Position numbers and translations under genes: made by a program. The notes under the pieces are model-generated. The model did not search any database. It worked only from the letters and a program-made list of their open reading frames with translations, and was not told the DNA's origin. Positions 22,377-33,058 of a DNA stretch of 64,000 nt are shown in pieces (position 1 is the stretch's first letter; every line of letters starts with the position of its first letter). This DNA comes from Lumbricus terrestris (lineage: Eukaryota > Annelida > Clitellata > Crassiclitellata > Lumbricidae): positions 39,621,357 to 39,685,356 of the forward strand of contig OX457043.1 in assembly GCA_949752735.1 (NCBI GenBank), in the 5' to 3' direction.

Positions 22377-22640
22377 GTGTTGATCGTTGTGCCGTGGCTA
22401 AAGTATTTCCACATGTTACCTTTCTGGATTCTGTCCGGTGCTAGGCTGGACGAAGAACTTAGTTTCTCAATGCACGTCAGTCAGCAGACTCGTGGCTGTT
22501 ACTACCAAATTCGTCAGCCGGGTCACCTTGCGCTCCCTTTTAGCAGGATTCTGCTGCTACCTTTGTCCATGCTTTTGTCACGAGCCGTTTGGACTACTGT
22601 TGCTCTATTCTGGTGATTTTGCCTCTATTATCGATATCCC
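22377..22640 (+). pseudogene. frameshifted LINE reverse-transcriptase fragment
   Basis: One frame reads LDEELSFSMHVSQQTRG and another continues toward DSAATFVHAF-like and LDYC-like sequence, the usual order in CR1/L2/Jockey-type reverse-transcriptase thumb regions. At least one frameshift and a stop separate the pieces. A dead 5'- and 3'-truncated copy. Confidence 0.55.
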
Positions 22641-22876
22641 CACTAGACCGTGTTGTTTTAGCCCAACACTTATCATCTTTGATATGATATACTGTCAATA
22701 AACAAGCAATCAGATTGCAGGATTCAGATGAGGAAAGATTTTTTATTTGATCGTGTTCTCGTTGTGTGATAATGATTTTAAAAACATAAAAGAAGTTTAT
22801 CATTTCACTGTGTTGGAGTCCTATTTTTATCCTCTTTCACCATCAGTCAGTCAATGGAAATCTTAATCGTATCGTA

Positions 22877-22940
22877 TTCTTGAGACTTCTACAGCGCCCA
22901 CAAAAGCCAAGTCACGGGAACCAGCTTATTCACAGGCGCT
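22877..22940 (-). mobile_element. LINE 3' UTR-like segment
   Basis: Minus-strand copy of the segment seen after the RT fragment at 45075-45632; it contains CTTTTGTGGGCGCTGTAG. Confidence 0.45.
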
Positions 22941-23553
22941 TAATCAAAACAAAATCGATAGGCCACTATTATCGATATCCTGACTAGACCATGCTACAAG
23001 TCCTCTGCCTGCTTGGCTTGCCAGCTTGGGCATCGAGAAAGAATGCAAAGATCTTTTTTGTACATCCTTGTAAATATGCAGAAGAGCGTTGGCTGCGAGG
23101 ACGCTGTATAATGAATAGATTCAATCAGTAGAGACTGACATAGTAATGGAGAAAGTGGTGATACCACAGACACCATAGTAAAAATCTGTTGTAATGAGGG
23201 GGGGGATGGGGCAGACACACGCATGGGAATGCAGTCATTCGGTCAAGATGGATGGATAAAAATTCTGTTCCTGTCTATACCTTAGAACATAGAACAGAGT
23301 CAGATTAAAGAACAGTGGAACACAGGCCCACATTAAGGTAGGTGCTAAGGCTGCTGCAGCACCCGGGCCCGTAGCTTTAGGGGCCCGCATTTTCGGAAAT
23401 GATGAAATTTCGTAGCAAGAATACTGCAACAATAATGAAAGTTTTCGTCGATGAAATTTTGGCAAAGTTCTCCCACACATCCGATTTATTAGATCCAGCT
23501 TATGAATTGGTTGAAATCGCAGGAACTTATTGTTATTGTAAATTTATCTTTGG

Positions 23554-23923
23554 CATAGGCGTACGAGGTGGGGTCCAGGGGGCAAATCCCCCCCAAATTT
23601 CGGGCAAATGTGTTTTTCGGGCAAAAGAGGCTTGACGGGCCCAAAAATTTCGGAGATTTTTTTCGGGCAAAACAGGTACGGGAGAGATTTTTCGGGCACG
23701 CAGGGGTAAAAAAAGAAAAAGGTCGTAAGAATTTAGGATTTTGGTGGGCAAATGACTAAAAAAAAAGGTCGTCAGATTTTTCGGACGGAAAAATCTTAAG
23801 AATTTTGGGCGCGGGAAAATCTTAAGAATTTTGGGCGGATGACTAAAAAGAAAAGGTCGTCAGATTTTTCGGGCAAAAAATTTTTTTGTGCCCCCCACTG
23901 CCGAAATGTCCCGTACGCCTATG
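23554..23923. mobile_element. hAT-type MITE
   Basis: Ends CATAGGCGTACG and CGTACGCCTATG are inverted repeats; ATCTTTGG is duplicated exactly at 23546-23553 and 23924-23931. The interior repeats AAAAGGTCGTCAGATTTTTC-type blocks, shared with other MITEs here. Confidence 0.9.
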
Positions 23924-23934
23924 ATCTTTGGGAA

Positions 23935-24131
23935 CAGGGCCGGATTAAGAAATGTGGGGCCCTGTTTGGAAAAATTTTGCGGATCTTCGGGCAAAAATTT
24001 TGATGACCTTTTTTAGTCGTTTGGTTGAAAATTGCTAAAAATCTAAAAAAAAATTGGAATTTTGTTCCCGCATGTAAAGTGTGGGCCCCCTTTTCGGCCG
24101 AACATGCTGAACATGCCTTAATCCGGCCCTG
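23935..24131. mobile_element. hAT-type MITE in an overlapping target
   Basis: Ends CAGGGCCGGATTAAG and CTTAATCCGGCCCTG are perfect inverted repeats; TTTGGGAA is duplicated at 23927-23934 and 24132-24139. Its left duplication overlaps the right duplication of the preceding MITE by five bases. Confidence 0.9.
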
Positions 24132-25379
24132 TTTGGGAAGTATCAACAGTGATGAGCTATCTTAAATTAGGCCATGCGGGTCAATCTTTTTTGACTGGTT
24201 TCTTTAAAATAATAAGAGAAATAACGTTAGAAGACTTGTTATTGGATAACTCTTAATTTCTTAAACCTATTATATCTTATCATCTTCTTCTCTAATTTTC
24301 TGTCTCCGAGGCTGGCTGAAATGTCCGATGCCTCTTCCTCAAACTTTCCATATAGGCTTATCCATTGGTTATTATCCTATCCAGCATAAGCTCTCGTGGT
24401 CCTCCTCTTGTTCGTTTCCCTTAATTTTTTTCTTCATGACTGTTCTGCGCAGTGAATCTGTATCCTACCCAGGGGTTATTTTAAGGAATTTTCTCAACTG
24501 CACATAAATGACGTATTTTGAGACTGGACATAAGAAAGTCCTTGACCAGGGATTTGTCCCCCAAAGCGGAAGCAGCTTTTGGTGAGCGCTCGTTAATAAG
24601 CTGGTGCTTTGCGCTTGGCCTTCGACTGGAGCTTGAGATGTTTGAATATTAAGATTTTCTGACTTTATAAAAATTCATATTAAAGATCAAAATCAATTGT
24701 TATGACAATGTTTGACTCAAAGTTTATCATGGCAAAATCTCCAAATAAGTTAACGAATGAAATCAGCTAGACGTTCTTAGACGTTTAGACTTTTCAATAT
24801 TCTTAATCAGCTAGAGATCCCCTAAAGATCCCTTATATTACAGATCCTCTGTTGTTGCTGGAATTGGAAATAGCTCAGAAAGATTAAGTGTAATAAAGTT
24901 AAATGGTCCTATGTTCCTGGACACTTTCAAAGTTTCGCTAGTAGGCCTACATGTATGTATAAGGGTACGTCTAAATGTTGCCTTTCTGCTCTGAAACCCT
25001 GGTCATTAAGATCAACATGATATTGTTTTGCTAAAGCTAAAGCTGGCAGACAAAATGAGATAATTATTTCCCCAAAGAAATAAAATCTTTGAGCTAATTT
25101 CAAATTTAAAAAAAATATAACCCACCATCTGCAAAATACGATGTAAGACCGATAAATATCAGCAAACCTCCCAAATGGTCATTATTGATCGATAGGCCTA
25201 TACTGACACCCACATCAACACGAATATGTACTGTTTAGGCTAATAGCAGTTTTAACCAGGAGCCGCGTCGCCGATCTACATGTAAATGATATTTTACCAC
25301 GCCATGACTTGACTTAGGGTACGACTGTTGGAAATTTATATGCTACAAGCTCTGGTGTCATTCATCCATGAGAACCAGA

Positions 25380-25380
<1 letters not shown>

Positions 25381-25440
<60 letters not shown>
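25381..25440. repeat. (TG)30 microsatellite
   Basis: Thirty uninterrupted TG dinucleotides. The open frames across it are artefacts of the repeat. Confidence 0.98.
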
Positions 25441-25442
<2 letters not shown>

Positions 25443-26228
25443 CATAGCCGCAGACTTGGTCCTGGGTTTGTGGAAACGAACGAGCGACAGAAGAACAATA
25501 ATTTCCAATGCGCGAGCACCTACACGTATAGCTGGGTAGAGGTTTTGGAAGGTGATGTACCAATCCCATTTTCGATTTTTTTTATTTCCACACTGCACTG
25601 GTGGTATTCTAAGTTGTAATTTAGCGAGGTTGCTCATCATTTCAGTGCTGATAGTCATGGTGTAGGACTTTTATAAGTGTCCCGTCCCATTGTTTAAATA
25701 TTTTTGCAACATTATAATGGTTTCGCAACTTAAATTCCGAAAGCCAGTCCTCAGCAGCAGCAGCAGCAGGAGGCATAGCACACCATTGAAAGGAAGTTGA
25801 TATTAAAGTTAGTGGCATGTTGGTAAATGCAACAAGTTCATTTGCTTCCAAAATAACCCATTACACATGACACCAACCATCAGCAAATAGTCAGCAATTG
25901 ATTTTGGTTATCTAAATAAGTAAATTTGTGACTTTGACAGTCCAAGACTAGCACCACTATCAGTGACTTCTTTTTCTATACCGATCATTGCTTCTTTACT
26001 AACAGAACCGCAATCAGTTTTCGCTAACAATTTCTCATCATCCTGGATAGTTTAGAGATTAAAAATAGACCAAAAAAGGTCAATTGATTAGAGCATGTAA
26101 TGTGGCTTAATTATTCAATCAGTGTACCAATTTATAGAATGCATATAGCCTGTAATATTTTAATACAATGTTCTCTAACTGCGACGGGCAAGCCACCAAT
26201 AAAAGCGGCTTATTGAAATAAATGTATG

Positions 26229-26623
26229 GGTTGGTTGCAACATGTTGCAACCATCCCCGAAAAAAATGTTGCAACCAACCCCGAAGCAATGACTGGACAG
26301 TGTTATGGAACAAAATTTCGACGGCGTTGATTATAAATAAAATGACTAAATGCATTTTCAAGCTTAATTATTTGTCCAACTTATAAAACCAAGCCGACAA
26401 ATATTTCTTCAAAGCATTCGGTTATATAATGAAAAAAATTACTTTCGATTGCCAAAAATGAATTTTTTTCGGTAGTCTTTATCAATTGCCTCCTAAGAAA
26501 TTAGGATACATTGGCCTAAAATGTATTCTTTACAAAATAGTTTGCTTAATTTTGAGTTGCTATTATGTACCGGCGAAATATCGATGGTGCTGCAACCAAC
26601 ACATGTTGCAACCAGCCCCGGTC
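26229..26623. mobile_element. possible TIR element
   Basis: GGTTGGTTGCAACATGTTG at the left is inverted relative to CATGTTGCAACCAGCCCC at the right. The left end also holds a perfect 20-bp palindrome (26233-26252). No target duplication found. Confidence 0.4.
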
Positions 26624-28635
26624 TCCCCTACGTCCCTTCCTGCTTCAGCTTGTCGTATCTGCAGAGCAAGCGGCAAAAGCAGGAGAAAGTAGACTACGAT
26701 GGCCAAGAAATTGTCATAACCCCGGCTTTTACAACATTATCAGGATATCAACCTACAGCAGGCCTTGAATCTGCATCTGCCCATACATTTAGCCTACAGT
26801 GCTGCCTACTGTAAATTCTTCTGTCTGAAGCCTATAGATGTGTGATTTTTAGCAGAACCTTGTCTTGTCTTCGATTACATCACCCATTTTCCGCGCTCTT
26901 GCTTCATGCACACGGGTGACCTATATATACGCCGTATCGGTCTAATGCTTGACTTGAAAACTGCATGTAATCACAATATCTATTCTATGGTTGACGCCAA
27001 ATTTCAACAGGCCTGCTCTTTTTTTGAACATAAAATATCACCCAAATAAACCGCCTCAAAGATGTTCACTTTGAGCTATTACTATCATGTTTGTGTCCAA
27101 CTTTTTACCACTAACTTATCGTCGGTTCACGCAACAAGGCAAAAAGTAACTGCACAAGATCTGATTTTCAACTGCACAAATCTCTTTTCCAACTACACAC
27201 TTTGTGTCCAGCTGCACGTTAAAATAACCCCTGATCCTACCCACTTCCTTCGTATCGATCTCTTTCACTGTGTATGCCTACTCTTCTCCGATAATTCCTA
27301 GACCTAGATAATTGGTGCAAGAAGATCATGAGTTCATGACGCTCTAAAGAGCGGTTTGCCAGGATATTATTGGAGTCTGCAAAAGAAATATGATGCTGTA
27401 TTTTATTAGACCTGGAAATAGGAAGAACGAACTTATAAATTTAAATTTAAGAATTACGATAAACTGAAAAGAAAAGAGGAAACAGGAATCCAGAGAAACG
27501 GATGATAATACATTGACATGGAGCCCACGTGGTGTTGTTTGGATTTGAGACATGAACCATGAGAGCAAGCAATATAATCATAAGAAGGGAGGTCTTCGAA
27601 ATGTGGACGTGGGGAACAATGAAGAAAATCAACTGGAGGGATCAAATAAGCATATAGGGCTTATAAATAAAAATAACAATTGAAGAATCTAGTCGTTCGT
27701 TCCTTCTGTCACGTATTGTAGACCTATATCTACTAGTGTAGGAAACTTTTCCTTGGAAACAATTACATGCGTACCAAAGGAAAAGTATCCCTTGGCTGTA
27801 CAGTGTATACTCATTAGTAAACACGGTATAATTACATACGTGTGGGAGAACTTTGCCATGGTAGACCAGTGGCTCACAGAAGACTGAGAGGAGGCCGGGC
27901 CCGTAAGGTTACCACAGCACCCGGGCCCGCACTAGCCTTAATGCGGCCCTGGTGGAACATCAGTGGAAGACTACTCCACAAAGAATTCACAATGTATGGC
28001 AGTCTCTCGACTTAGATAAGAAGCAAGTCGCCTGCACATCATAGTCTCTAAGACAACGATGACATTCTGGTCAATAAAACAACTCAAGAAATGGTCAAAG
28101 ATGCTGTATTATTAAGCCACAATACGTGACAACAATGACAACGCACACATTCACACAACATGTATCACAAAACGTCTGAATTCTCATACCACAAGAGATG
28201 GATGGGCAGGAAATCATCAACATTATTTTAAAAGGGATGATAAACTTTTCAATATACATGTAAATTTGAGATGGAACTTTCATATCACATACCGCACGAA
28301 TTGAAACAATAAGAAAAGACTTTCGTTAAAAGTCCTATTGATTGATGCTGTACAATCATACACAATTATACACAACTGATATATGATTATCATTAAATAC
28401 TAAATTTCTGACAACATCTTTGTTACTCAGATTCCTGAAACTGAATCATGAAATAATATAAATATACAAATTCATGTAAATTCAACTAACATAGTAAATC
28501 AATCCATATAATAATAATAAACCTATTAGTAACTCATCATCGGACCAGTGTCTAAAATACACAGTCAATCAGATTAATTGCATGCTTAATAACAAACAAT
28601 TCTGACATTTATTTCAACTGCCAGCTAAATCTAAT

Positions 28636-29203
28636 CAACAGGACACAAAGGTCTTGTGCATTAATACTCAACAGGACACAAAGGTCTTGTGCATTAATGC
28701 TCAACAGGACACAAAGGTCTTGTGCATTAATACTCAACAGGACACAAAGGTCTTGTGCATTAATGCTCAACAGGACACAAAGGTCTTGTGCATTAATGCT
28801 CAACAGGACACAAAGGTCTTGCGCATTAATACTCAACAGGACACAAAGGTCTTTGCGCATTAATACTCAACAGGACACAAAGGTCTTTGCGCATTAATAC
28901 TCAACAGGACACAAAGGTCTTGTGCATTAATGCTCAACAGGACACAGAGGTCTTTGTGCATTAATGCTCAACAGGACACAAAGGTCTTGCGCATTAATAC
29001 TCAACAGGACACAAAGGTCTTTGCGCATTAATACTCAACAGGACACAAAGGTCTTGTGCATTAATGCTCAACAGGACACAGAGGTCTTTGTGCATTAATG
29101 CTCAACAGGACACAAAGGTCTTGCGCATTAATACTCAACAGGACACAAAGGTCTTTGCGCATTAATACTCAACAGGACACAAAGGTCTTTGTGCATTAAT
29201 ACC
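28636..29203. repeat. 33/34-bp minisatellite, 17 copies, with higher-order structure
   Basis: Seventeen tandem copies of a unit beginning CAACAGGACACAAAGGTCTT and ending GCATTAAT(A/G)CT. Variants differ at CTT/CTTT, TGTGC/TGCGC, ACAAAGG/ACAGAGG and TAC/TGC. Copies 9-12 (from 28902) are repeated as copies 13-16 (from 29036), a 134-bp higher-order unit. Frames through it on both strands are repeat artefacts. Confidence 0.95.
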
Positions 29204-29341
29204 CTTTGGTAAATTGTAATACAACACGATGCATGATATATGTCACTTCTTAAGATATGCTGTGGTACTACAAAGTCTTACCATAGAAAACCATAATTGC
29301 ACACATGCATGTGTACATTGCGTAGCATAGGTTGTCTAATC

Positions 29342-29920
29342 CAGTGGCTCCCAAAGTGGTGGTCCGCAGACCGGCACCGGTCTGCGGAGGTAGAATCGCC
29401 GGTCCGTGGAGACGAGTCAAAAATAAATAACAAACTATAATTATTAGTTTATTTCTTTGAAATTGTGAAATTATTCGATTTGCTGTCCAACATTTATTCA
29501 AATTTCTGTCTTAATATTTAAAAAGTTGAAATAAATCAATGCGCCTTATATTAGATGGCGAATTCAAACATTTTAAACTGATTCTAAATTTTACTACATC
29601 GATGACTGCAGTCAGTTTTGAGCTTATTTATGTTGATCTATTCTATGGTGAGCGATAACCAGATCCTAGTAAACGCTGGATGCAGAATTTAAACAAATTG
29701 TCTAACGTAGTATGAAACTTTTAGTTCAAAACATTAAATCTAAACAAATGTCTTTGAATGAAAAAATGAGAAAAACGTAAGTAAACAAATCTGAAAGTCT
29801 TTTATAATAATATTTTGATTGCTTTTGTTTGCCATCGTCATTTAGGCCTATGTTAGTGGTCCGCGAGCTTCACCAAAAATTATTGCCGGTCCGCGGCCTA
29901 CTGAAGTTTGGGAACCACTG
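29342..29920. mobile_element. hAT-type MITE
   Basis: Ends CAGTGGCTCCCAAAG and TTTGGGAACCACTG are inverted; GTCTAATC is duplicated exactly at 29334-29341 and 29921-29928. Subterminal GGTCCGC blocks are also inverted. 579 bp, AT-rich interior, no coding frame. Confidence 0.92.
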
Positions 29921-29928
29921 GTCTAATC

Positions 29929-32900
29929 GAATCCCCTCGTGGTCTCTACTTGAATAACTCTGTCAAGGATAACTCATGAAAAGACCATACATGTGTGACG
30001 CAAGGTCTACAAGTTCATGCAAAGTTGTCTCTGTCACCAAGCAGTAAAATATGGTTCTGACATAAATACAAGGAAGCAAATACGGTCACGCAGAGATGGC
30101 AGATAATTTAACTGCACAAATAATATGCAATAATGCAAAAGGAATTTTAATGATTTTCTCTTCATTGCCGCGGATGAATACAGCAAAGAAAATCATGCAG
30201 AAGCATGCTTTCAACTCGGCTGAATTTGCAAAAAAGGTGGCAGGCATACTTGGTGCATTCGAAAACGTTTCTAAACATACAGAGAGTTAAGTTAGAGCAT
30301 CAATTTATTGAAGCTGTTCACTTGAAATCAATCCTGCGACTGTTCTTCCAATGCAGCAGGTGAATCAGGAGTTTAACACAATATTCAACACCAAATTCAA
30401 AAGTACAAAAGCGAAGACACCCTGCATTACTGCCCAAAGAGACTTTCCTCATTTACAAATACATGCTGCTCGAATGCTGTAGTTGTTTGCCAGCTCATAC
30501 TTATGTAATCAAGCATATTAACAGAGAATGTTTGTTAATACAAGACATAGATCACATCTGACTCGAATTTTCATACAAGTTTCAGAGCAGCCTGACATAC
30601 ATACTCTCCATGAAATAAAACAGCGTTACGTTTCCAGTGCAACTATTACTAGTCAGTAATTAATTTTTTCTACGATGTGCACTGGAGAAAGTCGAGAGAT
30701 ATTTTATTCAAACCAATTTCATTTTTTAGCAAGTTTACTATGCGGTTGACAGGGACTTGTTTTAATTTCTTTTATCTGAATAAGATAAATTTGCTTCATT
30801 ATTACACCAATCTTTAAACAAGAACATACTGACTTTAGGCTAAAAGGGTTTTATGTGATGCTAGTGACTGATAATGACGATCAAAATTATGAGCCTACAT
30901 ACTTCGAAATGTTTGTATGCAAATAAAAATCCACCAATTAGAATTCAGTTTTGTGAAAATGTCTCACTGTGTTGCCAACAAGAATCCCGTTCCATTTTAA
31001 TCACCAGCCTCCAAAACCCTGGCTTGCCAGATTGCCACTGGTCCACCATTAAACAGGTTTGACACGACTGCATTACAGTAATATTACAAACCCCAAAAGA
31101 TGAAGTTACATTACCAGTCATAAAGTCATCTCAGCTAGACAATAGTAGACATCTTGCATGTAGTGTGTTTTGATTTGATTTTTGATTTACCAGCTAAGAC
31201 CACAGAGCAGAATATTTCTCAATACCTTTACCATAATAAGAACAGGTACAATGTGCACAATGTGCAAAATGTGTACAATGTGTCCAATGTGTACATGATC
31301 ATTCAGTAAACCAGAACTCATCATAATCAACTGTCAAACAGTAAATTGCAAGATTTCAATCAACGCTTAATTCTCAGAAATGAATCATAAAACATAATAT
31401 CTCGAAGCTTCCTAAAACTCAACAAATAATTAGGTTGGTCCAATCAAGTTGAATGTCAACAAACATCTCACAAACAATCATGAAAATCGTATATCGAAAT
31501 CACAGAACACTCAACTGCATTTGAAAAATATACTAAAAAACAAAAGTTGACATCAGGTAGCAAAAATCACAAAAAACAAGAACACATATTGTACGTGGAA
31601 CACCAACACAATTGATAAGATCATTGGCAACTAAAGTTCTGTAAATAGTCAGTCATCTGATGGAGACAGAGTAATAAAGGTGCTGGTTATTAAAACATAA
31701 ATTATGTTATGTATGGAATGTCATCTCAAGAATGCTTCCTTAATACAACCCCAGGAGCAATCTGGAAAAGCTATGAGCCTTTCGAAAACACCAGATGAAT
31801 AATTTTGTAAAAGAAAGACAAAACTGAGTTAAGCGCAAATGAGGTAAGACCCTTTGGTCCTATAAACAATTCAAGTTTACAAATCATTGTAAAAAAGCAC
31901 TGAAATAATTGATTAAGAACTATGATATAACAGCATTTGACAACTTGCTGCACACAAAAACAGATCACTACTCTCACTTAAACATTAATCCATTGGACAC
32001 CGGTCGGTGCAATAGAAAAACTTACTACTGAGATCAACAACTTCTAGAATTAACTTGTAAGTTTGGAATGCATTCTAAGATAATCATAAAACATTTGTAA
32101 CACACACTTCAGAAAAGATCACTTAAAATAATGCAAATAATGCAGGCAAAATCACTGCAGTATTCTTTTAGACCAACATAATTCACAACACTTTTGCCCA
32201 TAAAGTCATCAAAACTTCCAAACAGCACACAGCCTTCATAAGAGTCAAAGTGATTTAGAGAACCATGGTTCCCATATCACTTCATTCGCCAAAAAATATC
32301 TCAGCCCATCCATTACAAACTTGCATCTACCTTCAACACCCTTCAAACCTCTCGGCCATCTCTTCACCATCCAACCATCCGGATCAACTCGTTTTCCATC
32401 ATACTTTACCTCAGCATAAAAGTCACTGTTCTCGAAATTCTTCAACCATTCCTTAATCTACAGTTCTACACTGTGAGATGAACTCTCAAAAGATCTCTGC
32501 CACTTCACTCATCCTCCTTTACCACTCTTGCCTGTCAATCTCAGCACTCCCTTGCTTGCTCTACCGCCTGCAGCATTCCCATCCCATTTCCCATGACCAC
32601 CATCACCAATGATCTCCACCACCTCTGTACCTTGACCCCATAGTCTTAATTGGCACTGAAACAAACCATACAACCTGGCTATTGCAGACTTCATTTGAAA
32701 TAGCACCAGTGAACAGCTTGGTCTTCTTGAAACGGCCCCTGTGTGAAACTGAGGAATCTGGCAGATTTTCCTTAAATTACTCAGACGATTTGTCAGTAAG
32801 GGGTGACAAGAAATGCTGGCTGATAAAAGACACTGCTACATGGAAAAGGAATGCCACTCTAGGCAAAAAATGCTTCCTGAAGCAGCCAAGGTTTAACAAA

Positions 32901-33058
32901 ACCAACAAAAACTGATTTGATGTTCACACAAAAATTGTGCAAACACACATGCACACCTTATTTGCTTCAAGACTTAAAGAAGGTGTCCATTCAGAAGCAT
33001 CTTAGCAAAGAATGTGGAAGCTTCTGAGCATATTGATGATTCCTGTATCATCTGTTTG
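29929..33058. other. downstream flank of GRIPAP1, no gene recognised
   Basis: Contains a short CAATGTGTAC-type repeat (31245-31295). Short frames at 32245-32445 (-) and 32509-32706 (-) have somewhat protein-like composition but no recognised domain or splice context. It may include the GRIPAP1 3' UTR. Confidence 0.4.

Larger units (their letters stand above)
23323..27951. mobile_element. 4.6-kb hAT-type element, non-coding, with nested MITEs
   Basis: The left end CAGGCCCACATTAAGG and right end CCTTAATGCGGCCCTG are inverted, and both continue inward into a CACCCGGGCCCG block. GTGGAACA is duplicated exactly at 23315-23322 and 27952-27959. Two younger MITEs (23554-23923, 23935-24131), a (TG)30 array and a possible TIR element (26229-26623) lie inside. 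No transposase frame was recognised in the remaining sequence, so it is either a large non-autonomous element or a decayed master copy. Confidence 0.75.

Noticed and set aside
25336..25658. Frames across the TG array
   Set aside because: Poly (Cys-Val) or (Thr-His) translation of a microsatellite.
28636..29203. Regular repeats resembling a CRISPR array
   Set aside because: Units are contiguous with no unique spacers, in a eukaryotic context; it is a minisatellite.
32245..32706. Two minus-strand frames downstream of GRIPAP1 as a gene
   Set aside because: No recognised domain, no connecting splice sites found; left as unannotated flank.
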